The notes below the pieces were generated by a model. It had not been told where the DNA came from. It saw nothing but the letters and a program-made list of their open reading frames with translations, and made no database searches. Below, one piece after another: positions 39,601 through 46,824 of a DNA stretch of 64,000 nucleotides (positions are counted from its first letter, which is position 1; each line of letters opens with the position of its first letter). The stretch is from Clostridium saccharoperbutylacetonicum N1-4(HMT) (GTDB lineage: Bacteria; Bacillota; Clostridia; Clostridiales; Clostridiaceae): the NCBI RefSeq assembly GCF_000340885.1, contig NC_020291.1:805001-869000 (forward strand). Direction: 5' to 3'. The translations under genes and the position numbers were made by a program.

Positions 39601-39879
39601 AGCAATTTACCTATAATAGAGTATATAGTTCAGTTTACACCTAAAAAAACCGTGCCAATAATTTCTTTATTGAATATAGGTACTAGCTACTGTGATGGAA
39701 CCAGTGGATATGTTATACCCCTTTCTGATGTTAAATTTACTGTTTATATACTTGATAAAAGTACTATAAAAGTTACTAGTGCTTATACTGGAAATAATAC
39801 AACAATACAAAATAATCTTTATAATTATGGTGGATGGATAGTATTTGATATAACCGCAGATTGTAGAGGAAGAATATAA
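36688..39879 (+). CDS. Large tail fibre of module 2
   Basis: 1063 residues, the largest protein in the locus. Residues 1-160 are a phage tail-collar fibre (DUF3751) domain: NFYTILTATGKAKLANSAVL, then TIGGFFIREAGIFDEDGDL. A short coiled coil (about 150-190) links it to several beta-rich, carbohydrate-binding-like domains (YYCLSGYLKNG near 290, NTDYYLAGNVSGN near 455), and the C-terminus ends in GGWIVFDITADCRGRI. It should set the target range of the module 2 particle. No sequence similarity to the module 3 fibres is apparent. Confidence 0.85.
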   Translation: MSENFYTILTATGKAKLANSAVLGSKVNFKTLKVGDGNGAYYEPTESQTSLVREVWSGNVSSISVDENNPNWIVAETLIPATIGGFFIREAGIFDEDGDLIAISKLSETYKPVVSEGSIKDLCIKIVLEVSNVASVTLKIDPTVIVATRKDIDVLQAKMDASNAETSEEIKELDSKLSEQISELANEISNKNVITPAVGYGMNNVIKNVGETSVSPKFTIQGKTVVNLLGKDGNCEDLSKWYSSGVTRVLDVSNKVFGNNGIKIIENSANSNCAISLDVTPFIDKTKYYCLSGYLKNGNIDSNFYIQISDNVSYAINSVDVTDSTKFNRVFLKYDASKIAPTSTNRYAYVGVRGTTVGQYGYLDGIMLEEITKEQYSDPNFQPSPYVDSYTCLQNPYIEVRHDNLVRNGNGEEGTAWWLPINSGATLSLLNSKLTLTTTSTYLWVRQPINVKPNTDYYLAGNVSGNVNLVIAKGDLTGNILINNGTFNSGNNSVINVVINNNNIGTGTADSIMLVEGTTAPISYKSCRIERCVVEGKFADGDSLVLENGEVTGQINWKHKSLIGKDYDWELQGDYTGYKCLDIRTPIASDRINKGINTNYSDYVITKYNGAIIRNINASACIDSGWIGLGDQIGVCVADSESGWTESINPNNDEVKAFMNGWKAIWNNGTRYIAWASIIDNSLPSVMSQSTTTATGTSTTSLPVADGTKFSVGAICVFHPSGYYQVVNVSSISGNNLTVSNPVSFNNGAVVGSISDNGTTNVSVLTYCKNNVAPNYEGYQLHYKLATPEPLTDVNANIHGDIPKLDVGDNYLLLDSGSVLNEVANPQSHNASDYQYKINSNYYDGKTASYLKNKTEIINGIFRNGLWDSMKWLIKSQYEYSAYGNCGAYITATNFDTNATYTVDYKILSTIAPQIGSFIFNYEQNIVSAINNLEDQIDNRQAHDSILDTLVDLSIYEKKVNCSLFNRASKCSNLPIIEYIVQFTPKKTVPIISLLNIGTSYCDGTSGYVIPLSDVKFTVYILDKSTIKVTSAYTGNNTTIQNNLYNYGGWIVFDITADCRGRI

Positions 39880-39893
39880 GGAGGGTATAAACT

Positions 39894-40154
39894 ATGAGTT
39901 TAAATTTAGATAAAACAGATTTAAAAGATAATGTATTAATTATTCAAAACGATGATAATTCAATTAAATGTATCCCAAGAGAAAATGCCACAGATTATGA
40001 ATTAAGTTTATTTAAAGAATTTGAAGTTGCTTATCCTAATGGTAAACCAGTACCTTTAGTAGAGCAAGTAGTAAATATAGCAACTGATAGAGAAAGAATA
40101 GAAGCTTTAGAAAATTACTTATTAGAAAAAGAAACTGCTGAAACTATAAAATAA
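39894..40154 (+). CDS. Small fibre-associated protein, module 2
   Basis: 86 residues behind AAGGAGGG. The beta start DNVLIIQNDDNSIKCIPREN is followed by a helical end with ERIEALENYLLEKE. The heptad-like tail, where a coiled-coil trimer could form, suggests a fibre chaperone or accessory. I cannot name the family. Confidence 0.6.
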   Translation: MSLNLDKTDLKDNVLIIQNDDNSIKCIPRENATDYELSLFKEFEVAYPNGKPVPLVEQVVNIATDRERIEALENYLLEKETAETIK

Positions 40155-40182
40155 ATTGTATATATGAAATGGAGTGATCTTA

Positions 40183-40401
40183 ATGACAAAAATGCAGGAA
40201 GTTTTAGGGAAAATTTTAAAGAATAGGATTGAAAGTGAATTAGTAAAGGATAAAGCAGAACAAAATTTTGCAACTATCAAAGAAACTATGGATATATTTT
40301 TAGCTGGAGATAAAATTGCAGCAGATCAGTATGAAGAGTTTACAAATTTGATTAAACCATCAGATAACACAACTGATAACTCTGAGACAAAAATTAGTTA
40401 A
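40183..40401 (+). CDS. Small acidic phage protein, module 2
   Basis: 72 residues from ATG 40183, 8 nt after GGAG; an in-frame GTG at 40174 overlaps the site. All-helical, with MDIFLAGDKIAADQYEEFTN and an acidic Asn/Thr-rich C-terminus. Its size and place are those of XkdX-like end-of-fibre genes, but the sequence differs. Confidence 0.55.
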   Translation: MTKMQEVLGKILKNRIESELVKDKAEQNFATIKETMDIFLAGDKIAADQYEEFTNLIKPSDNTTDNSETKIS

Positions 40402-40482
40402 TTTAATATTATTTTAAGATTATTATTATATAAATGTAACATTTGTAGTGTATTATGGTATTAAGAAAGGTGGGTGAGAGAA

Positions 40483-40653
40483 TTGGGAAACCTAATTAAA
40501 ATTAATCTCTATGCAGAACTTAAAAACAAAAAGCAAAACAAAGTAAACATTAAAAAGGTTGAAGAGATTATATTAAATTATAACAGTTGGTTAAGGAATA
40601 CCAATAGAGAGGACAAAATAGAAAACTATGAGAAGTTTTTACGAGCTCAGTAA
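40483..40653 (+). CDS. Short basic hypothetical protein closing module 2
   Basis: 56 residues, TTG start at 40483 preceded by AAGGTGGGTGAG. It reads MGNLIKINLYAELKNKKQNK then VNIKKVEEIILNYNSWLRNT, a Lys/Asn-rich helical protein. It has a good ribosome site and a terminator 9 nt after the stop, so it is probably real in spite of its size. No known family. Confidence 0.55.
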   Translation: MGNLIKINLYAELKNKKQNKVNIKKVEEIILNYNSWLRNTNREDKIENYEKFLRAQ

Positions 40654-40661
40654 TTATCTTT

Positions 40662-40704
40662 AAAGGTGGATTAGGCATTAAGGTTTAATCTGCCTTATTT
40701 TTTT
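40662..40704 (+). terminator. Terminator at the end of module 2
   Basis: AAGGTGGATTA and TAATCTGCCTT pair around a short loop (with T-G and G-T positions) and run into seven Ts. It separates modules 2 and 3. Confidence 0.8.
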
Positions 40705-40783
40705 CTAAAGAATAAATTGAAAAATTAAGATAAGAGATGGTCTTAAATTGAAATGCCTAATTAAAGAAGTGAATATATATTAT

Positions 40784-40859
40784 AAGAGATTAATTATAAG
40801 AAAAGTATAGGAAAATTAGAGAAATTGTATAAGAAATTGATATTTATAAGCCTTATAAT
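40784..40859 (+). promoter_or_regulatory. Iterated promoter of tail module 3 (copy 3 of 3)
   Basis: 11-mers in register: TATAAGAAAAG (40795), TATAGGAAAAT (40806), TAGAGAAATTG (40817), TATAAGAAATT (40828), preceded by a weaker AAGAGATTAAT (40784). The -10 TATAAT is at 40854-40859, the same distance from the last iteron as in copies 1 and 2. This copy has diverged at several bases, yet the 11-bp period and the first and last iterons are kept, which argues for function. Confidence 0.85.
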
Positions 40860-40912
40860 AGTAAGTGGGAAGGAAAGATAATTTTCTCCTAAGAAGTTAA
40901 TACCCTTTTGTT

Positions 40913-40946
40913 AAAAGACATTTATAGAAATATAGATGTCTTTTTT
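40913..40946 (+). terminator. Leader terminator of module 3
   Basis: AAAAGACATTTATA (40913-40926) and TATAGATGTCTTTT (40931-40944) form a 14-bp stem (one T-G pair) with a GAAA tetraloop and a T run. Its sequence is unrelated to the leader terminators of modules 1 and 2 but its place is the same, so the position of the terminator is conserved, not merely its sequence. Confidence 0.88.
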
Positions 40947-41018
40947 GTGAGTAATTTTTTAAATGCTCTTATATTTAAGGACCTTTTTTAAAACTTATTT
41001 GAGTGAGGAGGTGGTAAT

Positions 41019-41432
41019 ATAAATGATTTATTGGTAGCAATTAAAAATATTATCAAAAACAATTTTCAAGAAAGTAATGTATATAGTGAAGGCAAGGAAG
41101 AAAGCTTTAATAAGCCTTATTTTTTTATTAAAATATCAAATTCAAGTGAAGCTAAAGAGCTTAATAGAAGATACAAAAGAAATATAGCTTTTGAAATTAG
41201 CTATGTAAGTGATAAGGACAATATCAATGAAGAATATTTAAACAAGGCTGACGAACTATATGAACTTCTAGAAATCGTAGAAAAGGGAGAAAGAAAATTT
41301 AGAGCACTTAATATGAATCATGAGGTAAAAGATGGGGTATTATATTTCAAATTTCAATTAGAAGTCAGTTTAATAAAGAATACTGAAGAAAATAGTATGA
41401 AGCAATTGGAGGTAGATGTACTTGGAAAATAA
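41019..41432 (+). CDS. DUF6838-type tail terminator/neck protein, module 3, with a non-standard start
   Basis: Counterpart of the 27338 gene: INDLLVAIKNIIKNNFQESN aligns with INELINLINNMLVENFPSTK. The strong AGGAGGTGG site (41006-41014) points at an ATG at 41023 that is out of frame and stops after four codons. In frame, the nearest codon is ATA at 41019, and the first ordinary start is TTG at 41031, 17 nt from the site. I extend the call to the ATA because the homology does. Either AUA is used, or the start is a mutated ATG, or TTG 41031 is used at low rate (133 residues). Confidence 0.65.
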   Translation: MNDLLVAIKNIIKNNFQESNVYSEGKEESFNKPYFFIKISNSSEAKELNRRYKRNIAFEISYVSDKDNINEEYLNKADELYELLEIVEKGERKFRALNMNHEVKDGVLYFKFQLEVSLIKNTEENSMKQLEVDVLGK

Positions 41433-41577
41433 GTTTTCTAAAGAACAAATCATAGCATCTAAACAATTTACAATTAACCAAAAGGATATTCTAAATGCCT
41501 TATTAGAGGATAGAGAATATAGCATTGATGAGGTAAGAGAAATAATTAATAATTTTAATAATAAGGAGGCTAAATAA
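41422..41577 (+). CDS. Short helical protein before the sheath gene, module 3
   Basis: 51 residues with TTG start 41422, following GGAGGTAGATG and overlapping the previous gene by 11 nt. It reads ENKFSKEQIIASKQFTINQK, then DILNALLEDREYSIDEVREI. Its stop abuts the sheath ATG and the sheath ribosome site lies inside its end, so it is translated in the operon. Module 2 has no counterpart. Function unknown. Confidence 0.65.
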   Translation: MENKFSKEQIIASKQFTINQKDILNALLEDREYSIDEVREIINNFNNKEAK

Positions 41578-42885
41578 ATGGCTGGAGGAACATGGATAAA
41601 ACAAAATAAAGTAAGAGCAGGAGCTTATATAAATTTTAAGGGTAAATATGATGAAACAGTTGCTAGTGAAAGAGGTATTGTTGGATTACCAATAGTATTA
41701 CCTTTTGGACCTGAAAAGGAAATTATTGAAATAGATAACAACACAGATTTATTTGAAATTTTAGGAATTCAAGAAGAGGATGCTTGTCTTTTAATGCTTA
41801 GAGAAGCCTTAAAGAAAGCAAATAAAGTGTTACTTTATAGAATTAATGGAGGCGTTAAAGCAGCTTGCACATCAGGAGACTTTGTTATTACCTCTAAATT
41901 TAGTGGGACTGTAGGAAACGATATTAGAGTTGTAATTCAAAGTAATATTGATGATGCAGGATATTTTGATGTAATTACATTTTTAGGTGATATAAAGGTA
42001 GAAGCTCAAAAAGTGAAAACTTCAGCAGACCTTGTTTCAAATAGTTTTGTCGATTTTTCTGGAAAAGGAGATCTTACTGTATCAGCCGGACTTAAGCTTG
42101 CAGGAGGAGAAAATAAGGCAGCTACAGGAGAAGATTATGCAGACTTCTTAAAAGAATTGGAATTGCATGAATTCAATGTTCTTGCTATGCCGGTTAGTGA
42201 TCCTGCTATAAAAGCAGTTACTAAAGAGTTTGTAAGAAGATTAAGAGAAGAAGATGGCAGAAAGATACAAGCTGTGTTACCAGATTATAAGGAAGCAGAT
42301 TATGAAGGAATAATATCAGTTAAAAATGGTGTTTACATTAAAAATAATGTTCATGTATCAAATATAGAAGCTACTTCATATGTAGCAGCTTTAACTGCAA
42401 GTGCTGGATATGCAGCTTCAAATACTTATGCTGAATATGAAGGTGCAATTAATGTTGATTGTAAATATTCAGACAGAGAAATAATTACTGCTATTCAAGA
42501 TGGGGAAATAGTTTTTATTAAAAATGGTGAAAAGATTTTAGTTGAACAAGATATTAATACCTTAAAAACCTTTAGTGATGGTAAAAAGTCTGAGTTTAGA
42601 AAGAATAGAGTGATTCGAGTTTTAGATGGAATTAATAACAGGATTAAAACAAGATGGGAAGAGGTTTATATTGGTAAGACAAGCAATAATGAAGATGGAA
42701 GAAATCTATTTAAAAAAGATGTACTTAAAATTCTAGAAACCTTAGAAAGTGAAGGTGCATTGGAAAATGTAACAATAGATGATATCGATGTAGCAATAGG
42801 AGCATCAAAAGATTCGGTTTTAGTTAAGGTTAATGCACAACCAGTTGATGCTATGGAAAAAATTTATATGACAGTATATGTGTAA
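41578..42885 (+). CDS. xkdK: Contractile tail sheath protein, module 3
   Basis: 435 residues. The start AGGTWIKQNKVRAGAYINFK and the body (RGIVGLPIVLPFGPEKEI, DGRKIQAVLPDYKEADYEG, NRVIRVLDGINNRIKTRWEE) are those of the XkdK/Phage_sheath family of PBSX-like elements, at the usual full length. It is clearly a different branch from the 373-residue sheath of module 2, so the two contractile tails are not recent duplicates. Confidence 0.95.
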   Translation: MAGGTWIKQNKVRAGAYINFKGKYDETVASERGIVGLPIVLPFGPEKEIIEIDNNTDLFEILGIQEEDACLLMLREALKKANKVLLYRINGGVKAACTSGDFVITSKFSGTVGNDIRVVIQSNIDDAGYFDVITFLGDIKVEAQKVKTSADLVSNSFVDFSGKGDLTVSAGLKLAGGENKAATGEDYADFLKELELHEFNVLAMPVSDPAIKAVTKEFVRRLREEDGRKIQAVLPDYKEADYEGIISVKNGVYIKNNVHVSNIEATSYVAALTASAGYAASNTYAEYEGAINVDCKYSDREIITAIQDGEIVFIKNGEKILVEQDINTLKTFSDGKKSEFRKNRVIRVLDGINNRIKTRWEEVYIGKTSNNEDGRNLFKKDVLKILETLESEGALENVTIDDIDVAIGASKDSVLVKVNAQPVDAMEKIYMTVYV

Positions 42886-42907
42886 GAAGAAAGTGGAGGT
42901 AATATAA

Positions 42908-43375
42908 ATGAGTAATTTTTTAAATTATAGTGATACTTTAAGTGGGACAGAAGCAAAGGGATTTATAACTGTGAATGGCAGAAATGAAGAATTATTTTAT
43001 GCTAAAAAGTTAGAATCAACTGCAGAAAAAACTAAAAAGACAGGAAAGACTTTAGGCAGCAGAGTTGAGCAAAATAAGGCAACAGGCTGGAAAGGCACAG
43101 GAACTTTAACTGTTTATTATGTGACATCATTATTTAGAGAAATGATGATTAACTATATTAAGACTGGTAAGGATGTATATTTTGATTTAACAGTTACAAA
43201 TGAAGATAAATCTTCAACAATTGGAAAACAAACCGTTGTATTAAAGAAATGCAATTTTGATAAGGTGAGTATGGCAATGTTTAATGTGGACGATGAAGTG
43301 CTAGAAGAAGAAATGGCCTTCACTTTTGAAGATGTTGATTTATTAGATAAGTTTGGAAAGCCTGTTGTTTCATAA
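42908..43375 (+). CDS. xkdM: Tail tube protein (XkdM), module 3
   Basis: 155 residues, GGAGG site. TLSGTEAKGFITVNGRNEEL and GSRVEQNKATGWKGTGTLTV are the XkdM motifs. It follows its sheath gene by 22 nt. Compared with the module 2 tube it is slightly longer and only distantly similar. Confidence 0.92.
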   Translation: MSNFLNYSDTLSGTEAKGFITVNGRNEELFYAKKLESTAEKTKKTGKTLGSRVEQNKATGWKGTGTLTVYYVTSLFREMMINYIKTGKDVYFDLTVTNEDKSSTIGKQTVVLKKCNFDKVSMAMFNVDDEVLEEEMAFTFEDVDLLDKFGKPVVS

Positions 43376-43419
43376 AATAAATTAGACAGTTAAACATAAA
43401 ATTTTAATACGTAATTGTA

Positions 43420-43468
43420 AATGGTCGAGGCTAAATTGTTAGAAATTAATAATTGGATCTCGACCATT
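43420..43468 (+). other. Hairpin between tube and chaperone genes, module 3
   Basis: AATGGTCGAG (43420-43429) and CTCGACCATT (43459-43468) form a perfect 10-bp stem with a 29-nt loop and no T run. It sits where modules 1 and 2 have terminators. It may slow or process the mRNA rather than end it. Confidence 0.7.
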
Positions 43469-43499
43469 AAATTTAAATATAAGAGAGGAAGATGCTATT

Positions 43500-44092
43500 A
43501 TGAGTAACAATTTTGAAGAATTTTTAATGGAAAGCTTTGAAGAAACAAGAGAAACAGAAAGAGAAGTGACTTTAGGAGGCAAGAAAAAATTAATGAAATT
43601 TAAACCTATATCAGCTGATTTAGGAGATAAATTAAGAAAGAAGAATAGAAAAGTTAAACTTGTGAAAGGCCAAAGAATAATTGAAACAGATCAAGATAAT
43701 TATATTTCAGATTTAATAATTGAAACTACAACTTGCCCTGATTTAAAGAATTCAAAATTACAAGCTTCATGGGGAGTTATGGGAGCAGTGGAACTTTTGG
43801 ATGCAATGAAAGCGAAAATGAAGGATGGAGAATTCTCAGAATGGTCAACCATAGTAAGTGAAGTAAATGGCTATGATAAGAGCACAAGTGAATTAGTTGA
43901 AGAAGCAAAAAACTAATTATGGGGGGAGATGGTGAAGCAGCCTATGCTCATTATGCCCTCCACAAGCTAAAAATACTTCCTCATGAATTAATGAAGTTAT
44001 CTAGACAGGAAAAAGCTTTTGTTTATGCATCTATAGATTTACATGTTGAAAAAGAAAATAAAGAAGCTAAAAGGATAAAAAGTAAAAGATAA
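43500..44092 (+). CDS. xkdN: Tail assembly chaperone XkdN with programmed -1 frameshift, module 3
   Basis: The zero frame from ATG 43500 gives 138 residues ending at TAA 43914-43916. The last codons are GCA AAA AAC, giving A AAA AAC (43907-43913) in the X XXY YYZ phase. A -1 slip continues as KLIMGGDGEAAYAHYALHKL, with ELMKLSRQEKAFVYASIDL and a basic end, to TAA 44090-44092, about 197 residues. The extension is clearly coding: it matches the second part of known XkdN-type chaperones. The site is the same heptamer, at the same place (one codon before the zero-frame stop) as in module 2. Confidence 0.88.
43907..43961 (+). promoter_or_regulatory. -1 frameshift site, module 3 chaperone
   Basis: A AAA AAC (43907-43913) is followed after 7 nt by GGGGGG (43921-43926), which can pair with CCCTCC at 43956-43961 (one G-T). 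This gives a short GC-rich stem at the expected spacing. The stem is shorter than in module 2, so the stimulator call is weaker than the slippery-site call. Confidence 0.7.
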
Positions 44093-44138
44093 ACTCAAAA
44101 AGGATAACTAGGATTAAAAAAAGAAAAGAGGTGAAAGT

Positions 44139-46136
44139 ATGGGATCAATAGAAATGACAGCAATATCCATGACATCTAATCTTACAGTAAACATAGGACT
44201 AATGGATAATTTCAATAATAAAGTAGATCAGTTAATAAGTGGTGTAGATAAATTAAATAATAGTTTTAGTAGAATAGAAGGAACTTTAAAGGAAATGTGT
44301 GGACTGCAATCAGAGCTTTTAAATAAGGAGTCTAGCACAACCAATATTATTAGTCAGCAAATATCATTAACAAATACCTTACAAATATCAATAAATGAAG
44401 CAGCTAAGGAAGAAGAAAATTTAAGTCAAAAAACAAGTAAAACTACAAATATATTTAAAGAACTTGCTGGAAAGCTTAAAGAGGGTTTTAATACTGATTT
44501 AGGAATGAAACTTATTAAAAATGGAATAAGTACAACTATTGATGAAGCAGTAAAAATGCAAAATCAAATTATTTCAATGCAAGGGATGCTTGGAAACAAA
44601 GAAGCTGGAAAAGCATATTTTAATCATTTACAAAAAGAAGCTAATAATTCAGGCTTTGCATTTCAAGATCTACAGGATAATGCGAGAAACTTTATAGGAA
44701 TTACTAAAAATACAGATAGCCTTGATCAATTGAATAACTTATCAGAAAGATTATCAATAGGTAATACCTCTAAGGGACTTGGTGATGCAGGAAGTGCAAT
44801 CAAGGACATGATGTCTGGAAAAGGAGATTCACTTAAAGAGAATTTTGGGTTTAATGATGATGATATAGGAATATTAAAAGCAAGTAAGGACATGGATGAT
44901 TTTACAGCTAAGTTTGATAAATTACTAGACAAAAAAGGTCTTGACTCAGACATGCTCAATACTTTTAATAGTTCACCTACAGCTCAATTTGACAATTTAA
45001 AATCAAATCTTGATGCAGGGTTAGGACAAGCAGGACAGGGAATTTTAGAAGCATTTACTCCAGTAATGGCAATGATAAATCAAGCTTTTGCAAATGGATC
45101 ATTTCAGCCGTTTTTTGCTGCACTTTCAACAGCACTTACAGCTGTATCAGATGCTATAATATTTATTTACAATTTGGCAATCCAAAACTGGCCAATAATT
45201 GAATCAATATTAATTGCATTAGGCATATATTTAATAAGTACTGCGATAACCTGTGCTGCAGCATGGCTTATAGCAAATTGGCCTATATTGCTAATAATTG
45301 GATTAATTTCGTTACTTATATATGCACTAATTCAATCTGGAGTTACTTGTGAACAAGTATGTGGTTTTATAGGCGCAGCTTTCATGATAGCCTTTGGATA
45401 TATATATAATGAAATTGCAATGACATGGAATGTAATTGCAAGCTTTGTTGAATTTTTTGCAAATGTATTTAAGCATCCACTATATTCAGTTGAAATGTTA
45501 TTTGCAAACATTTGGAATTCAATTGTGTCATTTGTTGGTGGAGCATTAGATTATATCGTAGATAAAGCTAAATCTATACCTTTCTTGAAAGATTTATTAG
45601 GTGATTTTGAAATAAAGAATTTTAAAATTAATATGCCTCCTCCACCAGATGATTATACTATTATTCCTAAAATGCAGATGAAGGATTTAGGAAATGAAGC
45701 TCAATATGGGTATAATGGTGGTTCTAAATTTGGAGCTAGTATGTCAGAACTTAAGGTTGGTTTAGGCGATAATGATATAATAAATAATTTCAATAAAAAT
45801 CAAGGTAAAGGTGACCTTCCAATGAATAGTCTTGGAGATAGTGGCCTTACAAGTAACAATCTTGGAAATAACAGTGCTTTAACAGATAATTCAGCAAAGT
45901 GTGCTGATAGTCTTAAAAATATGGATAATTCAATAGATATTTCAAATGAGCATTTAGAAATGCTAAGAGATTTAGCAGAGCAGGATAGTATTCAAAACTT
46001 TGTAACCTTGACACCAACAGTACAAATCACTACTGGAGATATAAAAGAAGAAGCAGATATTAATAAAATAATATCTCATATAGAAAATTATATGGAAAAT
46101 GAGTTAGCTAATAGTGCAGAAGGGGTGTATGCATAG
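44139..46136 (+). CDS. xkdO: Tape measure protein, module 3
   Basis: 665 residues, GAGGTG site. Polar coiled-coil N-terminus (LTVNIGLMDNFNNKVDQLIS), then a phage-tape-measure domain (about 120-300), a hydrophobic stretch (about 340-440, ILIALGIYLISTAITCAAAW) and a C-terminal domain with EIKNFKINMPPPPDDYTII. It has no intron and no relation in detail to the other two tape measures. Predicted tail about 100 nm at 1.5 angstrom per residue (inference). Confidence 0.85.
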   Translation: MGSIEMTAISMTSNLTVNIGLMDNFNNKVDQLISGVDKLNNSFSRIEGTLKEMCGLQSELLNKESSTTNIISQQISLTNTLQISINEAAKEEENLSQKTSKTTNIFKELAGKLKEGFNTDLGMKLIKNGISTTIDEAVKMQNQIISMQGMLGNKEAGKAYFNHLQKEANNSGFAFQDLQDNARNFIGITKNTDSLDQLNNLSERLSIGNTSKGLGDAGSAIKDMMSGKGDSLKENFGFNDDDIGILKASKDMDDFTAKFDKLLDKKGLDSDMLNTFNSSPTAQFDNLKSNLDAGLGQAGQGILEAFTPVMAMINQAFANGSFQPFFAALSTALTAVSDAIIFIYNLAIQNWPIIESILIALGIYLISTAITCAAAWLIANWPILLIIGLISLLIYALIQSGVTCEQVCGFIGAAFMIAFGYIYNEIAMTWNVIASFVEFFANVFKHPLYSVEMLFANIWNSIVSFVGGALDYIVDKAKSIPFLKDLLGDFEIKNFKINMPPPPDDYTIIPKMQMKDLGNEAQYGYNGGSKFGASMSELKVGLGDNDIINNFNKNQGKGDLPMNSLGDSGLTSNNLGNNSALTDNSAKCADSLKNMDNSIDISNEHLEMLRDLAEQDSIQNFVTLTPTVQITTGDIKEEADINKIISHIENYMENELANSAEGVYA

Positions 46137-46813
46137 TGTATAAAATGTATTTAGAAATTAACGGCGATGAGGAAGGCTTTTTACTCCCTGTACTTCCAGA
46201 GAAAATTCAAATTGATGAAGGTGGAGATAATAAGAGTTATAACATAGTGAATCTAGGGGAAGTAAATGTAATAAACTTACCTAAACTTACTAAGATTTCT
46301 TTTGATAGCTATTTTCCTTTGAATAGAGGTCCCTATGTGAGTTCTGAAAAATTATATGCTCCAAGTGTATATATAAAAAAAATACAAGAATGGCGAAAAA
46401 AATGCTGTAAAGTACGATTTATATTTACAGGTAGTACCTTAGATTCAGTATTTAATACTTCTACAGAGATAAATAATCTTTTCTCCATAGAAAATTTTAA
46501 ATATGAGGAACATGGAGGAGAAGTTGGTGACATCTATTACACTTTAGAATTAAAAAAATATAAGAATTATGCACCTAAAAAAATTGATATCAAGAAAGAT
46601 GTGACTGCAGTAACAGCAACTGTTTCTCAAGCTGCCACTAGAGAAAGCAATCCTCCTCAGCCAAAAACTTACACTGTAATTGAAGGTGATACTCTCTGGC
46701 ATATAGCTAAAAGGTTTTTAGGTGATGGAAATAGATATGGAGAAATAGCAGCTTTAAATAATATTTCAAATCCAGATATAATTTATGTTGGACAGGTATT
46801 AAACCTTCCATAA
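46136..46813 (+). CDS. xkdP: XkdP baseplate protein with C-terminal LysM, module 3
   Basis: 225 residues, GTG start overlapping the tape-measure stop by one base. The N-terminal domain (LEINGDEEGFLLPVLPEKIQ, EWRKKCCKVRFIFTGSTL) matches the module 2 protein at 32645. A linker and a LysM domain follow (about 178-225: YTVIEGDTLWHIAKRFLGDG, then NRYGEIAALNNI and the end IYVGQVLNLP). LysM binds peptidoglycan N-acetylglucosamine, which fits a hub protein contacting the wall after puncture. Confidence 0.92.
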   Translation: MYKMYLEINGDEEGFLLPVLPEKIQIDEGGDNKSYNIVNLGEVNVINLPKLTKISFDSYFPLNRGPYVSSEKLYAPSVYIKKIQEWRKKCCKVRFIFTGSTLDSVFNTSTEINNLFSIENFKYEEHGGEVGDIYYTLELKKYKNYAPKKIDIKKDVTAVTATVSQAATRESNPPQPKTYTVIEGDTLWHIAKRFLGDGNRYGEIAALNNISNPDIIYVGQVLNLP

Positions 46814-46824
46814 AGGAGGAGTAT

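Noticed and set aside
15992..40870. The three near-identical 90-bp elements as att sites or mobile-element ends
   Set aside because: They are direct repeats with a perfect -10 box at constant distance, each followed by a terminator and a tail operon; no integrase or target duplication is present. A promoter explains them better. Homologous recombination between them remains possible.
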